This document shows positions 26,372 to 34,567 of a DNA stretch of 64,000 nt, one piece after another; the stretch's first letter is position 1, and the number at the start of each line of letters is the position of its first letter. The DNA is taken from NCBI RefSeq assembly GCF_902859855.1, contig NZ_CADIKH010000021.1, forward strand, positions 62,001 through 126,000, read 5' to 3'. The translations under genes and the position numbers were made by a program. Source of the DNA: Paraburkholderia humisilvae (GTDB lineage Bacteria; Pseudomonadota; Gammaproteobacteria; Burkholderiales; Burkholderiaceae). The notes beneath the pieces were generated by a model that saw only the letters and a list, made by a program, of their open reading frames with translations, searched no databases and had not been told where the DNA came from.

Positions 26372-26398
26372 TCAAGTTCGGCGTGCCGGTGCCGTTGA
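26372..26398 (+). promoter_or_regulatory. Candidate FliA (sigma-28) promoter
   Basis: TCAAGTTC (26372-26379), 11 bases, then GCCGTTGA (26391-26398). This matches the flagellar sigma-28 pattern TAAAGTTT-N11-GCCGATAA at 6 of 8 positions in each half with exact spacing. It lies 79 bases upstream of a chemoreceptor start, the kind of gene sigma-28 controls. Confidence 0.5.
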
Positions 26399-26476
26399 TA
26401 TCAGCGATAGACCGGGCAACGACCGGATGGTTGGGTCGAGGGCCGGTTAGTCCAAAAACAACTCACTTGGCCAATC

Positions 26477-28021
26477 ATGTTTTCACGCCTCTCGATTTCC
26501 GCCCGGCTTTGGGCAACTACTGCACTTCTTGGTGTTCTGATCGTCGCCATCGGTCTGCTTGCGCAATTCGGCATGCAGGACCTGAGCGGCGATCTGGACT
26601 ATGCGTACTCGAACCAGCTGGCGTCGTCGATTGCGCTCGGCAAGTCGAACCTCAACCTGACGATCGTGCGCACCACGCTCGATCGCGCGATGCTGCACCC
26701 GGACTCACCGGAAGTACCGAAACTGATCGACAAGGCGGGTGACTACATGGCGATCTCGGATCGTGCATGGCAGGAGTACAGCGCGCTGCCGCATGAAGCC
26801 GATGAGCAGGCGCTCGTCGATGCCGCGAACAGCGCGCGCAACGCGATCATCCAGCAGGCGTTGCTGCCGATGATGGATGCGCTGAAGAAAGGCGACGCGA
26901 AGACGGCCGACGACATCGCGATGAACGTGATCGTGAAGTACACGGTGCCGCTCGCGAAGGCATGGGATGCGCTTGCGCAATGGAAACTCGCGAGCGGCAA
27001 GCGCGCGTTCGACGACGCGCGCGAGCAGTTCAGGGTGCTGCGCATCATCGGCGCGGTGCTGATCGTGGTCGGCATCGGCGCGTGCGTCGCCTGCGCGAGC
27101 GGCCTGAACCGTTCGATCTCGCGACCGCTCGTCACCGTGCTCGAGCAGTTGCGCCGTATCGCGAGCGGCGATCTGACCGGCCGCTTCGACGTGCTCTCGC
27201 AGGACGAGATGGGCAAGCTTGTGGAAGGCCTGAAGACGATGCAAGGCGGGCTGACCGAAACGGTTCGTCAGGTCACGCACAGCTCCGAGTCGATTGTCTC
27301 GGCGACGCGGCAGATCGCAGCGGGCAATAGCGACCTGTCGCAGCGTACCGAAGAGCAGGCTGCTTCGCTGGAAGAAACCGCGGCGAGCATGGAGCAGCTG
27401 ACCGCCACCGTCAAACAGAATGCCGATAACGCGCGCCAGGCGCAGGATCTGGCCGGCAAGGCAAACGTTATCGCCGGGCGTGGCGCGACCGTGGTCGGCG
27501 ACGTGGTCGAGACGATGGGCAGCATCGACCGTAGCTCGCAGAAGATTGCCGATATTACCGGCGTCATCGAGAGCATCGCGTTCCAGACCAATATTCTCGC
27601 GTTGAACGCGGCCGTCGAAGCAGCGCGTGCCGGCGATCAGGGCCGTGGCTTCGCGGTGGTCGCGGGCGAAGTGCGCTCGCTTGCACAGCGCGCGGGCGTC
27701 GCGGCCAAAGAGATCAAGGAGCTGATCGGTGATTCGGTCGAGCGCGTCAATGCGGGCGCGCGCCTCGTGGGCACCGCGGGCGAAACGATGGAAGAGCTGC
27801 GTCAGGCGATCTCGCATGTGACCTCGATCATGGACGAGATTGCCGCGGCGTCCGACGAGCAGCGCGATGGCATCGAACAGGTCAACCGCGCCGTGACGCA
27901 GATGGATCAGGTGTCGCAGCAGAATGCGGCGCTGGTCGAAGAAGCGGCTGCGGCGGCTGCGGCGCTCGATGAACAGGCGCATTCGCTGCGGCGCGCGGTG
28001 TCGGTGTTCCAGCTCGCGTGA
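26477..28021 (+). CDS. Methyl-accepting chemotaxis protein, four-helix-bundle sensor
   Basis: A 514-residue receptor of the Tar/Tsr layout: membrane helix 1 (about residues 10-30), a helical periplasmic domain (about 35-185) of the 4HB_MCP type, membrane helix 2 (about 188-212), HAMP (about 213-265) and the signalling coiled coil with the conserved tip IESIAFQTNILALNAAVEAARAGDQGRGFAVVAGEV (given here as its hallmark segment around residue 370). No CheR-binding pentapeptide at the C-terminus. No ribosome site is obvious before the ATG at 26477. The gene is next to the tartrate uptake genes, but a tartrate ligand is only a guess. Confidence 0.92.
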   Translation: MFSRLSISARLWATTALLGVLIVAIGLLAQFGMQDLSGDLDYAYSNQLASSIALGKSNLNLTIVRTTLDRAMLHPDSPEVPKLIDKAGDYMAISDRAWQEYSALPHEADEQALVDAANSARNAIIQQALLPMMDALKKGDAKTADDIAMNVIVKYTVPLAKAWDALAQWKLASGKRAFDDAREQFRVLRIIGAVLIVVGIGACVACASGLNRSISRPLVTVLEQLRRIASGDLTGRFDVLSQDEMGKLVEGLKTMQGGLTETVRQVTHSSESIVSATRQIAAGNSDLSQRTEEQAASLEETAASMEQLTATVKQNADNARQAQDLAGKANVIAGRGATVVGDVVETMGSIDRSSQKIADITGVIESIAFQTNILALNAAVEAARAGDQGRGFAVVAGEVRSLAQRAGVAAKEIKELIGDSVERVNAGARLVGTAGETMEELRQAISHVTSIMDEIAAASDEQRDGIEQVNRAVTQMDQVSQQNAALVEEAAAAAAALDEQAHSLRRAVSVFQLA

Positions 28022-28104
28022 GCCTGCGTTTGAGCGCCGGGTTTGCGCGTTGCCTATGAGCGCGGTGCGGAGCTGGGGCATGACGCCCCGGTGTTGCGCC
28101 GAAG

Positions 28105-28548
28105 CTAGTCGTACGTGACGCGCGTGACGCCGTCACTCGACAGTAGCCGCACGCGCTCGCCCGGACGGAACAACCCGTCGCTGGCGTTCTGCGTGATCGC
28201 GCGCCAGCTGCCGTCGTCGAGGCGCACGGTGATTTCCTGGCCGCGCTGCTGCGCAAGCTTGTGCTGAACCTCATTGCCGGCGACCGCGCCGGCCACGCCG
28301 CCGAGGACCCCCATCAGCAACGACCCGTGCCCGTGGCCGAGCGCGCTGCCGGCGACGCCGCCAAGCAGGCCGCCGCCGAGTGCGCCGAGCACGCCGGGCT
28401 GGCCGTTGCTCGTGTCGATTGTCACGTTGCGCACGTTTTCGACCGTCCCCATGCGCACGGCTGCTTCGCGCTGCGCCTGTGCGGCGCCAGCGGGTCTCAC
28501 GATCGGTGCGAACGGAAGTCCATGCACACGCATCAGATGCTGGAACAC
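28105..28548 (-). CDS. Glycine-zipper outer-membrane protein of the SlyB type, N-terminus doubtful
   Basis: The core is a glycine-zipper two-helix segment (GVLGALGGGLLGGVAGSALG, then LMGVLGGVAGAVAGNE) followed by a small beta domain (EITVRLDDGSW, RPGERVRLLSSDGVTRVTY) as in Burkholderia outer-membrane lipoproteins of the SlyB/glycine-zipper 2TM family. Homologues usually begin with a lipoprotein signal and an LxxC lipobox; here the open frame begins MFQHLMRVHGLPFAPIV and has neither. The true start could therefore be missing through a mutation upstream, or this copy may be a truncated, non-exported relic. It is divergent from the MipA gene. Confidence 0.7.
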   Translation of the reverse strand: MFQHLMRVHGLPFAPIVRPAGAAQAQREAAVRMGTVENVRNVTIDTSNGQPGVLGALGGGLLGGVAGSALGHGHGSLLMGVLGGVAGAVAGNEVQHKLAQQRGQEITVRLDDGSWRAITQNASDGLFRPGERVRLLSSDGVTRVTYD

Positions 28549-28741
28549 CGTTTGCTAGCGTATGCACGACTGCGAATAAACGCAGTATGTTTTGCGCAGT
28601 GTGTAGCAAACGGCCGCGCAGGCGGCACGCATGCACGCTGACAGACTCGCTACCCAACTCCGGCAAGTCAGGCGCCGGGCCCCGCGTCGACGACCGCGCG
28701 GCACCCGGCGACCTGAACGTCCGGACTCAACTAACCAGAAT

Positions 28742-29659
28742 ATGGGAGGCGTTGTGGCGTCAACGAAACGCGCCGGGCGGCTGGCCGGAAAGAGTCGCAC
28801 CCTGAAAGCGGGCAGCCCGGCGCTGTGGGCGACCGCCAGCGCCGCGCTGGCCGTGTGCGCCGCGCCGGGCGCGCTTGCGCAAACGCCATCGCCGCTTGGC
28901 GAATGGCAGTATTCGGCGGGCGTGCCGCTCGAGAAGATGTTCGAGCCGCCGGAGGAACGCACGAACTGGGAAACGCGGGTCGGCGCCGGGATGACGTTCG
29001 AGCCGCGCTATGACGGTTCGTCGCGCTATCACATCCTCGCCGGCCCAAGCCTCGATATCCGCTACAAGGACCTCGCGTTCCTGTCCACTGGCGAAGGTCT
29101 CGGTGTCAATGTGTTGCAGGGCGACAACTGGCGTACCAGCATCGCCGCGGTGTACGACCTCGGACGGCGTGCCCACGACGACCCGCAGCACCTGAACGGC
29201 TTGGGCAATATCAACCCGGCGCCGGAAATCAAGCTGGCCGCCGAATACGTGATATCAAAGGATTTTCCGCTGACCTTCCGGACCGCGATCACGCGTAGCA
29301 TCGGCGGCTCGAATGGCTGGATCGCGGACGTCGGCGCCTATATGCCGATGCCCGGCAGTTCGGACTCGTTTTTCTGGTTCGCCGGTCCTTCGGTGTCCTT
29401 CGCCGATTCGACGTATATGAACAGCTGGTTCGGCGTGAACCCCGCGCAGTCCGCCGCGTCGGGCTTGCGGCAGTACGACGCGAGCGCCGGCCTCAAGTCG
29501 GCCGGCTTCGGCATCACGATGATCTGGTTCGTCAACAAGCACTGGTTCGTCACGGCGGACGGCGCGATCAAGCGTTTGCTCGGCAGTGCCGCGGCGAGCC
29601 CGGTGATCCAGACCAAGACGAATGGCGTCTGCGATATATCGTTGAACTATCAGTTCTGA
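28742..29659 (+). CDS. MipA/OmpV family outer-membrane protein
   Basis: A 305-residue protein. A basic N-terminus and hydrophobic segment ending in GALAQ form a signal peptide; the rest is strand-rich, with alternating aromatic residues and the closing NGVCDISLNYQF terminal strand with C-terminal Phe typical of beta-barrels. The pattern (RVGAGMTFEPRYDGSSRYHILAGPS..., GLGVNVLQ, GVNPAQSAASGL) matches MipA/OmpV proteins, which scaffold peptidoglycan enzymes or affect outer-membrane permeability. The start may be the ATG at 28742 or a GTG at 28754, which follows GGGAGG by four bases. Role here unknown. Confidence 0.88.
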   Translation: MGGVVASTKRAGRLAGKSRTLKAGSPALWATASAALAVCAAPGALAQTPSPLGEWQYSAGVPLEKMFEPPEERTNWETRVGAGMTFEPRYDGSSRYHILAGPSLDIRYKDLAFLSTGEGLGVNVLQGDNWRTSIAAVYDLGRRAHDDPQHLNGLGNINPAPEIKLAAEYVISKDFPLTFRTAITRSIGGSNGWIADVGAYMPMPGSSDSFFWFAGPSVSFADSTYMNSWFGVNPAQSAASGLRQYDASAGLKSAGFGITMIWFVNKHWFVTADGAIKRLLGSAAASPVIQTKTNGVCDISLNYQF

Positions 29660-29708
29660 CGCTCGACGTTCGTCTGGCACGGTCGGTGCCGCTGCGTTGC
29701 CGTGCGCC

Positions 29709-29780
29709 GACTTGCCGACTTGCCGACTTGCCGACTTGCCGACTTGCCGACTTGCCGACTAGTCGACTAGTCGACTAGTC
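29709..29780. repeat. 8-base tandem repeat array, two variants
   Basis: Six head-to-tail copies of GACTTGCC (29709-29756) run directly into three copies of the related palindromic unit GACTAGTC (29757-29780). The stop codon of the minus-strand membrane protein (29775-29777) lies inside the last copies. The array sits between two convergent genes. Confidence 0.95.
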
Positions 29781-30734
29781 GCTGGCGTTCGCGCGGCTAC
29801 CGTTCGACGCTTGCGGGACCGCGGCGCATGCTTGCCGGGCAGCCGGCTTTGTTGTAACGCCGGGCTTCGCTAGCCGCTCGGTTGGCTCTTTAGTTAGTCT
29901 TTTAGCCAGCGCTTTAGTCGGGCCCTTAGTGAGACCTTTAGTGAGACCTTTAGTCAGGCCCTTAGTGAGGCATTTAGTCAGGCCCTGGACCACCACCGCT
30001 AGCGCTACCGCTTGTGCAAACGCCGCGAGCACCGGCTCGCGGGTTAGCGCGAACGACAGAAAGAGGCAGAACGCGCCGAACGAAAAGCGGCCGGCCACCA
30101 TCCCGCGCAACAGCGCGATCACAAATTCCGGACCGTGCGCACGGTGCGACGACACCGACAACACGGTGGCCATCAGCGGAAATACCGCCAGCAGGCCACT
30201 CCAGCTCGCGCCGAGTCGGCCCGACAGCGCGGTGACCGTGAGGGTGAGCACGACGCCCGCGAGCATGCGACCGAACAGGTCGATGCGTGCGAGCGGTGCG
30301 CCGGAGGCCACTGCGTGACTGCGCGGCAAAAATGCGTTGCCGAAGCCCACACCCAGCGCGGCCGCAGCGAGTGCCCATGCCGGCGATGCGGATGATGCGG
30401 CAGCGGCGGCCGAGACCGGCAGCAGCGCCAGCGCGCTCGCGCTGGCGAACCACGCGACGAGCCCCACGGCGAGCGCAACACGCCAGCTCGCGGCACGGCA
30501 GGTCCATGCATAGCCGAAGTTGAATGCTTCAGATGCGAGGATTGCCGCAAGCGACAGCGTTGCGGCACGAGCGCCGAAAGAAGGACCGTGCTGGAGCACG
30601 AGCAGGTAGAGAATCGGCCCGGCCACGACGGGCAGACCGGCGAGCCATCCGGCGATGGCCGGTCCCCACCATTTGCCTGACATCGATACGGCCAGCAGGA
30701 ACGACGGAACCAGCGTGAGCTTGAGAGCAAGCAT
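29775..30734 (-). CDS. Polytopic membrane protein with repeat-encoded lysine-rich tail
   Basis: A 319-residue protein of unrecognised family from the ATG at 30734. Residues 1-245 contain about eight hydrophobic helices. Residues about 250-300 are built from LTKG-like tetrapeptides (LTKCLTKGLTKG..., then variants such as PTKA and LTKE), encoded by degenerate 12-base repeats at about 29889-29985. The tail is strongly basic and probably cytosolic. It then ends in an Ala/Ser/Asn-rich stretch whose stop codon falls in an 8-base tandem array. Copy-number change in either repeat would alter the tail. Function unknown; the neighbours give no clue. Confidence 0.75.
   Translation of the reverse strand: MLALKLTLVPSFLLAVSMSGKWWGPAIAGWLAGLPVVAGPILYLLVLQHGPSFGARAATLSLAAILASEAFNFGYAWTCRAASWRVALAVGLVAWFASASALALLPVSAAAAASSASPAWALAAAALGVGFGNAFLPRSHAVASGAPLARIDLFGRMLAGVVLTLTVTALSGRLGASWSGLLAVFPLMATVLSVSSHRAHGPEFVIALLRGMVAGRFSFGAFCLFLSFALTREPVLAAFAQAVALAVVVQGLTKCLTKGLTKGLTKGLTKGPTKALAKRLTKEPTERLAKPGVTTKPAARQACAAVPQASNGSRANASD
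29889..29985 (-). repeat. Degenerate 12-base coding repeat
   Basis: On the plus strand the units read as variants of TTTAGTGAGACC / CTTAGTCAGGCC, roughly eight copies. On the minus strand they encode LTKG-type tetrapeptides at the C-terminus of the membrane protein. The copies around 29930-29985 are the most alike, suggesting recent expansion. Confidence 0.85.
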
Positions 30735-30870
30735 ACGAATGCGCGGATGGTAAAGCGGGAGTATACCTGTGCGCCTGTGGGGCAATGCACCGCCCAGAGG
30801 AATAAAGGGGCACGCCCGAGCGTCCCGGTGAGTGTCGATGCATCATCGTCGCCATGCTCAAAAGGTAGCC

Positions 30871-31470
30871 ATGAACATGCTTTCAGAATCCCCGCGCGTC
30901 GTGACGATCGGCGCGTCAGCCGATCTCGACGCGGCAATCGCGGCGCTCGTCCTCGCAAACGTCGAGGACCCTGTGATGCGCTGGGTGTTTGACACCCCGC
31001 TGCGCATGATGACCTATGCGCCGCGGCTATTCCGCGTGCTCGTGACCCATTCGTTTCTTGCGGGTAGCGCGCAACGGACCGACGACGGCCGCGCGATTGC
31101 GTGCTGGCAGCCGCCTGGAGTGGAAGACGACGACGGCGAGATCGCTGCGATCGTCCGCGACGGCTGCGCGCCAGAGAAGCTCGAGGACCTGGGCGGAGTC
31201 GTCGAGCAGCTTCAGCTCTATCGCCCGAAAGAACCGTACTGGTATCTGTCCGCGCTGGGCGTCGATCCGGTCGCGCAAAATCAGGGGCGCGGGGCTCTGC
31301 TGTTGCGCGCTCGTCTCGACGAGTGCGACGCGGCGCATCGGCCCGTGTATCTGTGGTCGTCCAACCAGCGCAACGTGCCGTTTTACGAGCGGCACGGTTT
31401 CGAAGTGCAGGCGATGCTGCGCGTGAGCACCTGCCCGCCGATGATCCCGATGGTGCGGCGCGCGCGGTAA
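30871..31470 (+). CDS. GNAT family N-acetyltransferase
   Basis: A 199-residue GNAT protein from the ATG at 30871, preceded by AAAGG; an upstream in-frame ATG at 30832 is less likely. The acetyl-CoA loop reads LSALGVDPVAQNQGRGALLL (motif A, Q/RxxGxG/A form NQGRGA) and motif B reads NQRNVPFYERHGFEV. The N-terminal half is longer than the minimal fold and lies where substrate specificity resides. The substrate is unknown; many such proteins acetylate small amines or antibiotics. It is divergent from the repeat-tailed membrane protein and probably monocistronic. Confidence 0.85.
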   Translation: MNMLSESPRVVTIGASADLDAAIAALVLANVEDPVMRWVFDTPLRMMTYAPRLFRVLVTHSFLAGSAQRTDDGRAIACWQPPGVEDDDGEIAAIVRDGCAPEKLEDLGGVVEQLQLYRPKEPYWYLSALGVDPVAQNQGRGALLLRARLDECDAAHRPVYLWSSNQRNVPFYERHGFEVQAMLRVSTCPPMIPMVRRAR

Positions 31471-31482
31471 GCGCCCGCGCGG

Positions 31483-31635
31483 CTACACCGGATCCTTGTC
31501 CGGCGGCCCTTCGGGCCGCTGCGGCTCGTCGTTGTGATGGCCTGGCGACGGCGGCGTCAGCGGATCGCCTTCGGGGTCGCGCGTCGGGTCCGCGAGTGGT
31601 TCCGGAATCGGCGCAGTGTGGATGCGGCTGAGCAT
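31483..31635 (-). CDS. Small proline/aspartate-rich protein, 50 aa
   Basis: Starts MLSRIHTAPIPEPLAD and continues as a disordered, Pro-, Asp- and Glu-rich peptide (DPEGDPLTPPSPGHHNDEP) to the end. GAGGTAA lies about five bases before the ATG at 31635. Similar short acidic proline-rich peptides are familiar from Burkholderia genomes, with unknown function. It follows the PIG-L gene on the same strand, with 145 bases between. Confidence 0.6.
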   Translation of the reverse strand: MLSRIHTAPIPEPLADPTRDPEGDPLTPPSPGHHNDEPQRPEGPPDKDPV

Positions 31636-31780
31636 GGCGTTACCTCGTGCTTGCCTTGTGCGGGCAGGGCGAGAAGCGGGACGGAAGGGTGGCCGGACGA
31701 TGCGCTTCCAGCGCGCTTCCCTGGTACAGATAGCGTAGGCGATCCGCTTCGTGCCTGCTGGCACGTTGCACGCGGGCCGC

Positions 31781-32503
31781 TCAGGTTCTGCTGCGGCGCG
31801 CCGCGGCGATGCCGCGCGCCGTATCGAGTCGCCAGTAGCGTTCGCTTGCGAATACGTCCGCATAGCCTTGCGGGCCGAACGCGCGCAACTGGCTCGTATA
31901 GGCGCTGACTGCTTCGCGCTTCATCAGCGCTTGCCGTTGCATGTCGATCGTGTGGTCGGCGACCGGATACGCGGGCGTTGCGACAATGCCGCGCTTCGCG
32001 AGATCGACGAGGCGCTCCTGTACGACGCCGCGCATCGGCCGGTAGATCGCTTCCTCGTAGGCAAACCAGGTCAGATGCGACAGCCGCGGCAGGATCTCGC
32101 AACACGCATTGAATACCAGCAGGTGATCGGCGTGAAAAAGCCCGAGCGGCATCAGCAGCGTATTCGCAGTCGAACCGTAGATGGTTTCCTCGAGCGCGAA
32201 GGCGAGCTTGCTGATTGACGGCGAATCGAGATACTGAGCGTCGCGAAACGGCAGTCGCACCGGTATCGCGTCGAGCACGGCGAGTGCATGGTTGTCTTCG
32301 ATGGTGCGCGCATGCACGGACTCGTACGCGCCGGCAAAACCGGCCTTCGTGTCCCATTCGGTACACATATCGTGCTCGGGCGGGGCGGCGAACACGGTGC
32401 AGACAGCGGCATCGGGAGAGGTGGCGAGCAACGCGCCGCAACTGAACACGGCGTCATCGAAATGCGGGGACACGACAAAGAGACGCGGGTTGGTTTCGCT
32501 CAT
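31781..32503 (-). CDS. PIG-L family deacetylase
   Basis: A 240-residue protein of the GlcNAc-PI/LmbE-like deacetylase fold. The zinc-binding motif near the N-terminus reads SPHFDDAVFSCG (family form HPDDE, here with Phe inserted and the following acidic residue replaced by Ala), and the later histidine pair appears in GLFHADH (about residue 125). These enzymes remove N-acyl groups from GlcNAc or related amino sugars using zinc. The start at 32503 begins at the first strand. No signal peptide. The variant motif leaves the exact activity open. Confidence 0.85.
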   Translation of the reverse strand: MSETNPRLFVVSPHFDDAVFSCGALLATSPDAAVCTVFAAPPEHDMCTEWDTKAGFAGAYESVHARTIEDNHALAVLDAIPVRLPFRDAQYLDSPSISKLAFALEETIYGSTANTLLMPLGLFHADHLLVFNACCEILPRLSHLTWFAYEEAIYRPMRGVVQERLVDLAKRGIVATPAYPVADHTIDMQRQALMKREAVSAYTSQLRAFGPQGYADVFASERYWRLDTARGIAAARRSRT

Positions 32504-32710
32504 ACAGGTTTGTGAGTGCGGGACCTGCCTGGAGGGGCGGGGATGAATGCGCGGTGACGCACGGCTATGGCCTTTCACCAGCTTACGCGGAAATGCGCGA
32601 CGCTGGGTCGGGATTTCATGCCGGACGCTTGCGCGGCCGTCCGGCGAGTCCGCAAGACATGTGCCTGCGTGGTGTCCATGTTCGGCGGGGCTGCCCTCGG
32701 GTAATGACTT

Positions 32711-33298
32711 CTACAGCTTGCGCAAATCTTCCGGCGTATCGACGTCGGCAAGGACGCCGGGATCGTCGACGTCGATGCGCGTCACGGTGTGCAGCGCGAA
32801 CAGCGCACGCGCACCGGTGTCACCGTCCAGCGCGCGCAGCGCGTCGCGATGCGCGAGGCCGAACCCGACCGGGTGGCCGCGCTGCCCGCGATAGGTCGGT
32901 GCGACGATCGATGCGCCGTCATCGAGCGTGCGTGCGACCGCCTCGATTGTGTCGACGGCGATGCGCGGCATGTCGGCGAGGGCGACGATCCAGCTTTCCG
33001 CGTCGTCGCTCGCGGCGACACCGGCGGCGAGGCTGGCGCCCATGCCGCGTTGCGCGTCGGTTGAAAAGACGACGTCGCAGCCGGCATCGTTGAGCACGCG
33101 CGCAAGCGCGTCGGAGCCGGGGCGGACGACCGCGATCGCGCGCGACACAACTCGCAGCAGACGGTGCGCGGACTCGTGAGCGACCGGCGTGCCGTCAGGC
33201 AGGCGGGCGAGGAGTTTGTTGTGAAGGCCGTCCGGATCGAAGCGCGATCCGTAACCGGCGGCGAGCAGCACGCCGGTGGCGAGCGACGCGTAAGCCAT
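32711..33298 (-). CDS. MocA-like molybdenum cofactor nucleotidyltransferase
   Basis: A 195-residue nucleotidyltransferase of the MobA/MocA type: GVLLAAGYGSRFDPDGLHNKLLARLPDGTPV at the N-terminus is the nucleotide loop (LAAGxGxRF...NK), ALADMP (about residue 98) the metal-binding Asp, and GQRGHPVGF plus DVDTPEDL near the end are typical of MocA. MocA makes the cytosine-dinucleotide form of the molybdenum cofactor, used by xanthine-oxidase-family enzymes. Such an enzyme (PaoC) is encoded at 40.3-42.5 kb in this window, so maturing that enzyme is a plausible job, although the genes are not adjacent. Confidence 0.8.
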   Translation of the reverse strand: MAYASLATGVLLAAGYGSRFDPDGLHNKLLARLPDGTPVAHESAHRLLRVVSRAIAVVRPGSDALARVLNDAGCDVVFSTDAQRGMGASLAAGVAASDDAESWIVALADMPRIAVDTIEAVARTLDDGASIVAPTYRGQRGHPVGFGLAHRDALRALDGDTGARALFALHTVTRIDVDDPGVLADVDTPEDLRKL

Positions 33299-33387
33299 GA
33301 GCGGCACCGGAAGAAGGGAATGAACCCGATTGTGCGGCGCAACGGATGACCACGCAAGCGGCATAAGCCGGGCGGGGCCGGTGTCGG

Positions 33388-34356
33388 CTATTGAGCGTGG
33401 TCCGGACTGCGATGTGCTCGCCGAAACACGATAGGGGAAACGCCGAAGGTTTCCTTGAACAGACGGCTGAAGTGCGTGGCGTCGCTGAATCCCCAGCTGA
33501 ACGCAATTTCGGTGATGGTGCGGCGGCTGCGAGGGTCGGACAGTTCCGCCCGGCACTTCGCCAGACGCCGTGCGCGGCACCAGCCGGCGACGGTCATCTG
33601 CCGCTCGTTGAAGATCCGCTGAAGATAGCGGACCGACACGCCGAAGCGGCTAGCGACCGCGACGGGCGTCAATTCAGGATCGTCGAGCCGTTGCTCCATA
33701 TAGCGCATCACGCACGACATGAATTTGTCCTTCGGGGTCGTAGCGGTCTCGCGCACCCGCGCGGCGATGGTCGCGGCGAGGACATCCAGCGTGGTGTCGA
33801 TGCAGGACGCGAGCGGTTCGGTGCCACGTTCGATCACGTCGTCGGCGAGCGTCGTCAACCAGCTGCCTAGCAGTGCCCCGACGGGGCTGCGCGCTTCAAT
33901 GCGCAAGCCGTCATAGGAGATCGCGTTCGGGACCACCTGCTGGAAATGTTGAACCGGTATCACCATGCAGAGTTTGCGGAACGGTTCGGGCATCGCGAAC
34001 CTTGCCTCGTAGCCGCTATACCAGAGTGCGATATCGCCTGGCACGATTTCGGTGAGGTGCCCATTGCGCTCGTAAATCGTGCGGCCGGCGCGCTGATAAA
34101 GAATGCCGATGAAAGTGTCGCTATCCCGATTCAACTGTTGCTGACCGCGCAGCACGGTGAGCGGGGCGCCGGACACCGACAGCGCCCTTATCCCGCCCGC
34201 GCATTTCGGAATCACGTTGACGGAAGGCGGCGCGGCGTCATTCAGACAGACGTCCCAGGTGACATGGTCGACGTGCATCGCGTGATGGAGTGCGTCGCCC
34301 TCGTAGTGCAAACGATGCATGGTTGCTGCATGAGTAGCGTCGAGGAATTCGTTCAT
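33388..34356 (-). CDS. AraC-family transcriptional activator
   Basis: A 322-residue regulator. Residues about 30-200 form an AraC-binding-like sensor domain of the FeaR type; residues about 215-315 hold the two helix-turn-helix motifs (VAVASRFGVSVRYLQRIFNE and ITEIAFSWGFSDATHFSRLFKETFG). The start at 34356 was preferred over 34461 because the sensor domain begins there. It is divergent from the alpha/beta hydrolase (211 bases between starts), which it probably controls, and may also act on the alcohol/aldehyde oxidation genes further on. FeaR-type regulators often respond to aromatic amines or aldehydes; the effector here is unknown. Confidence 0.88.
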   Translation of the reverse strand: MNEFLDATHAATMHRLHYEGDALHHAMHVDHVTWDVCLNDAAPPSVNVIPKCAGGIRALSVSGAPLTVLRGQQQLNRDSDTFIGILYQRAGRTIYERNGHLTEIVPGDIALWYSGYEARFAMPEPFRKLCMVIPVQHFQQVVPNAISYDGLRIEARSPVGALLGSWLTTLADDVIERGTEPLASCIDTTLDVLAATIAARVRETATTPKDKFMSCVMRYMEQRLDDPELTPVAVASRFGVSVRYLQRIFNERQMTVAGWCRARRLAKCRAELSDPRSRRTITEIAFSWGFSDATHFSRLFKETFGVSPIVFRRAHRSPDHAQ

Positions 34357-34567
34357 TGTGGCCCGATTCTGACTGCGAGTGCTGGAACGGCCAACCATAC
34401 TAAACCGTGCGTCACGCGAAAACGGCACGTGCGCTTCGCTCAAATCACCCGTCCTTCGCATCTGGCGCCCTCATCAAGGAAACGGTGCGCTCTACGCCAT
34501 GCTGTCGCATCGACGACGGCTTACGATCTTGGCAACCCGACTTTCATCCGGGCGACAGGGGCGACAC

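Noticed and set aside
29709..29985. Repeat blocks considered as a CRISPR array
   Set aside because: Units of 8 and 12 bases lie head to tail with no unique spacers.
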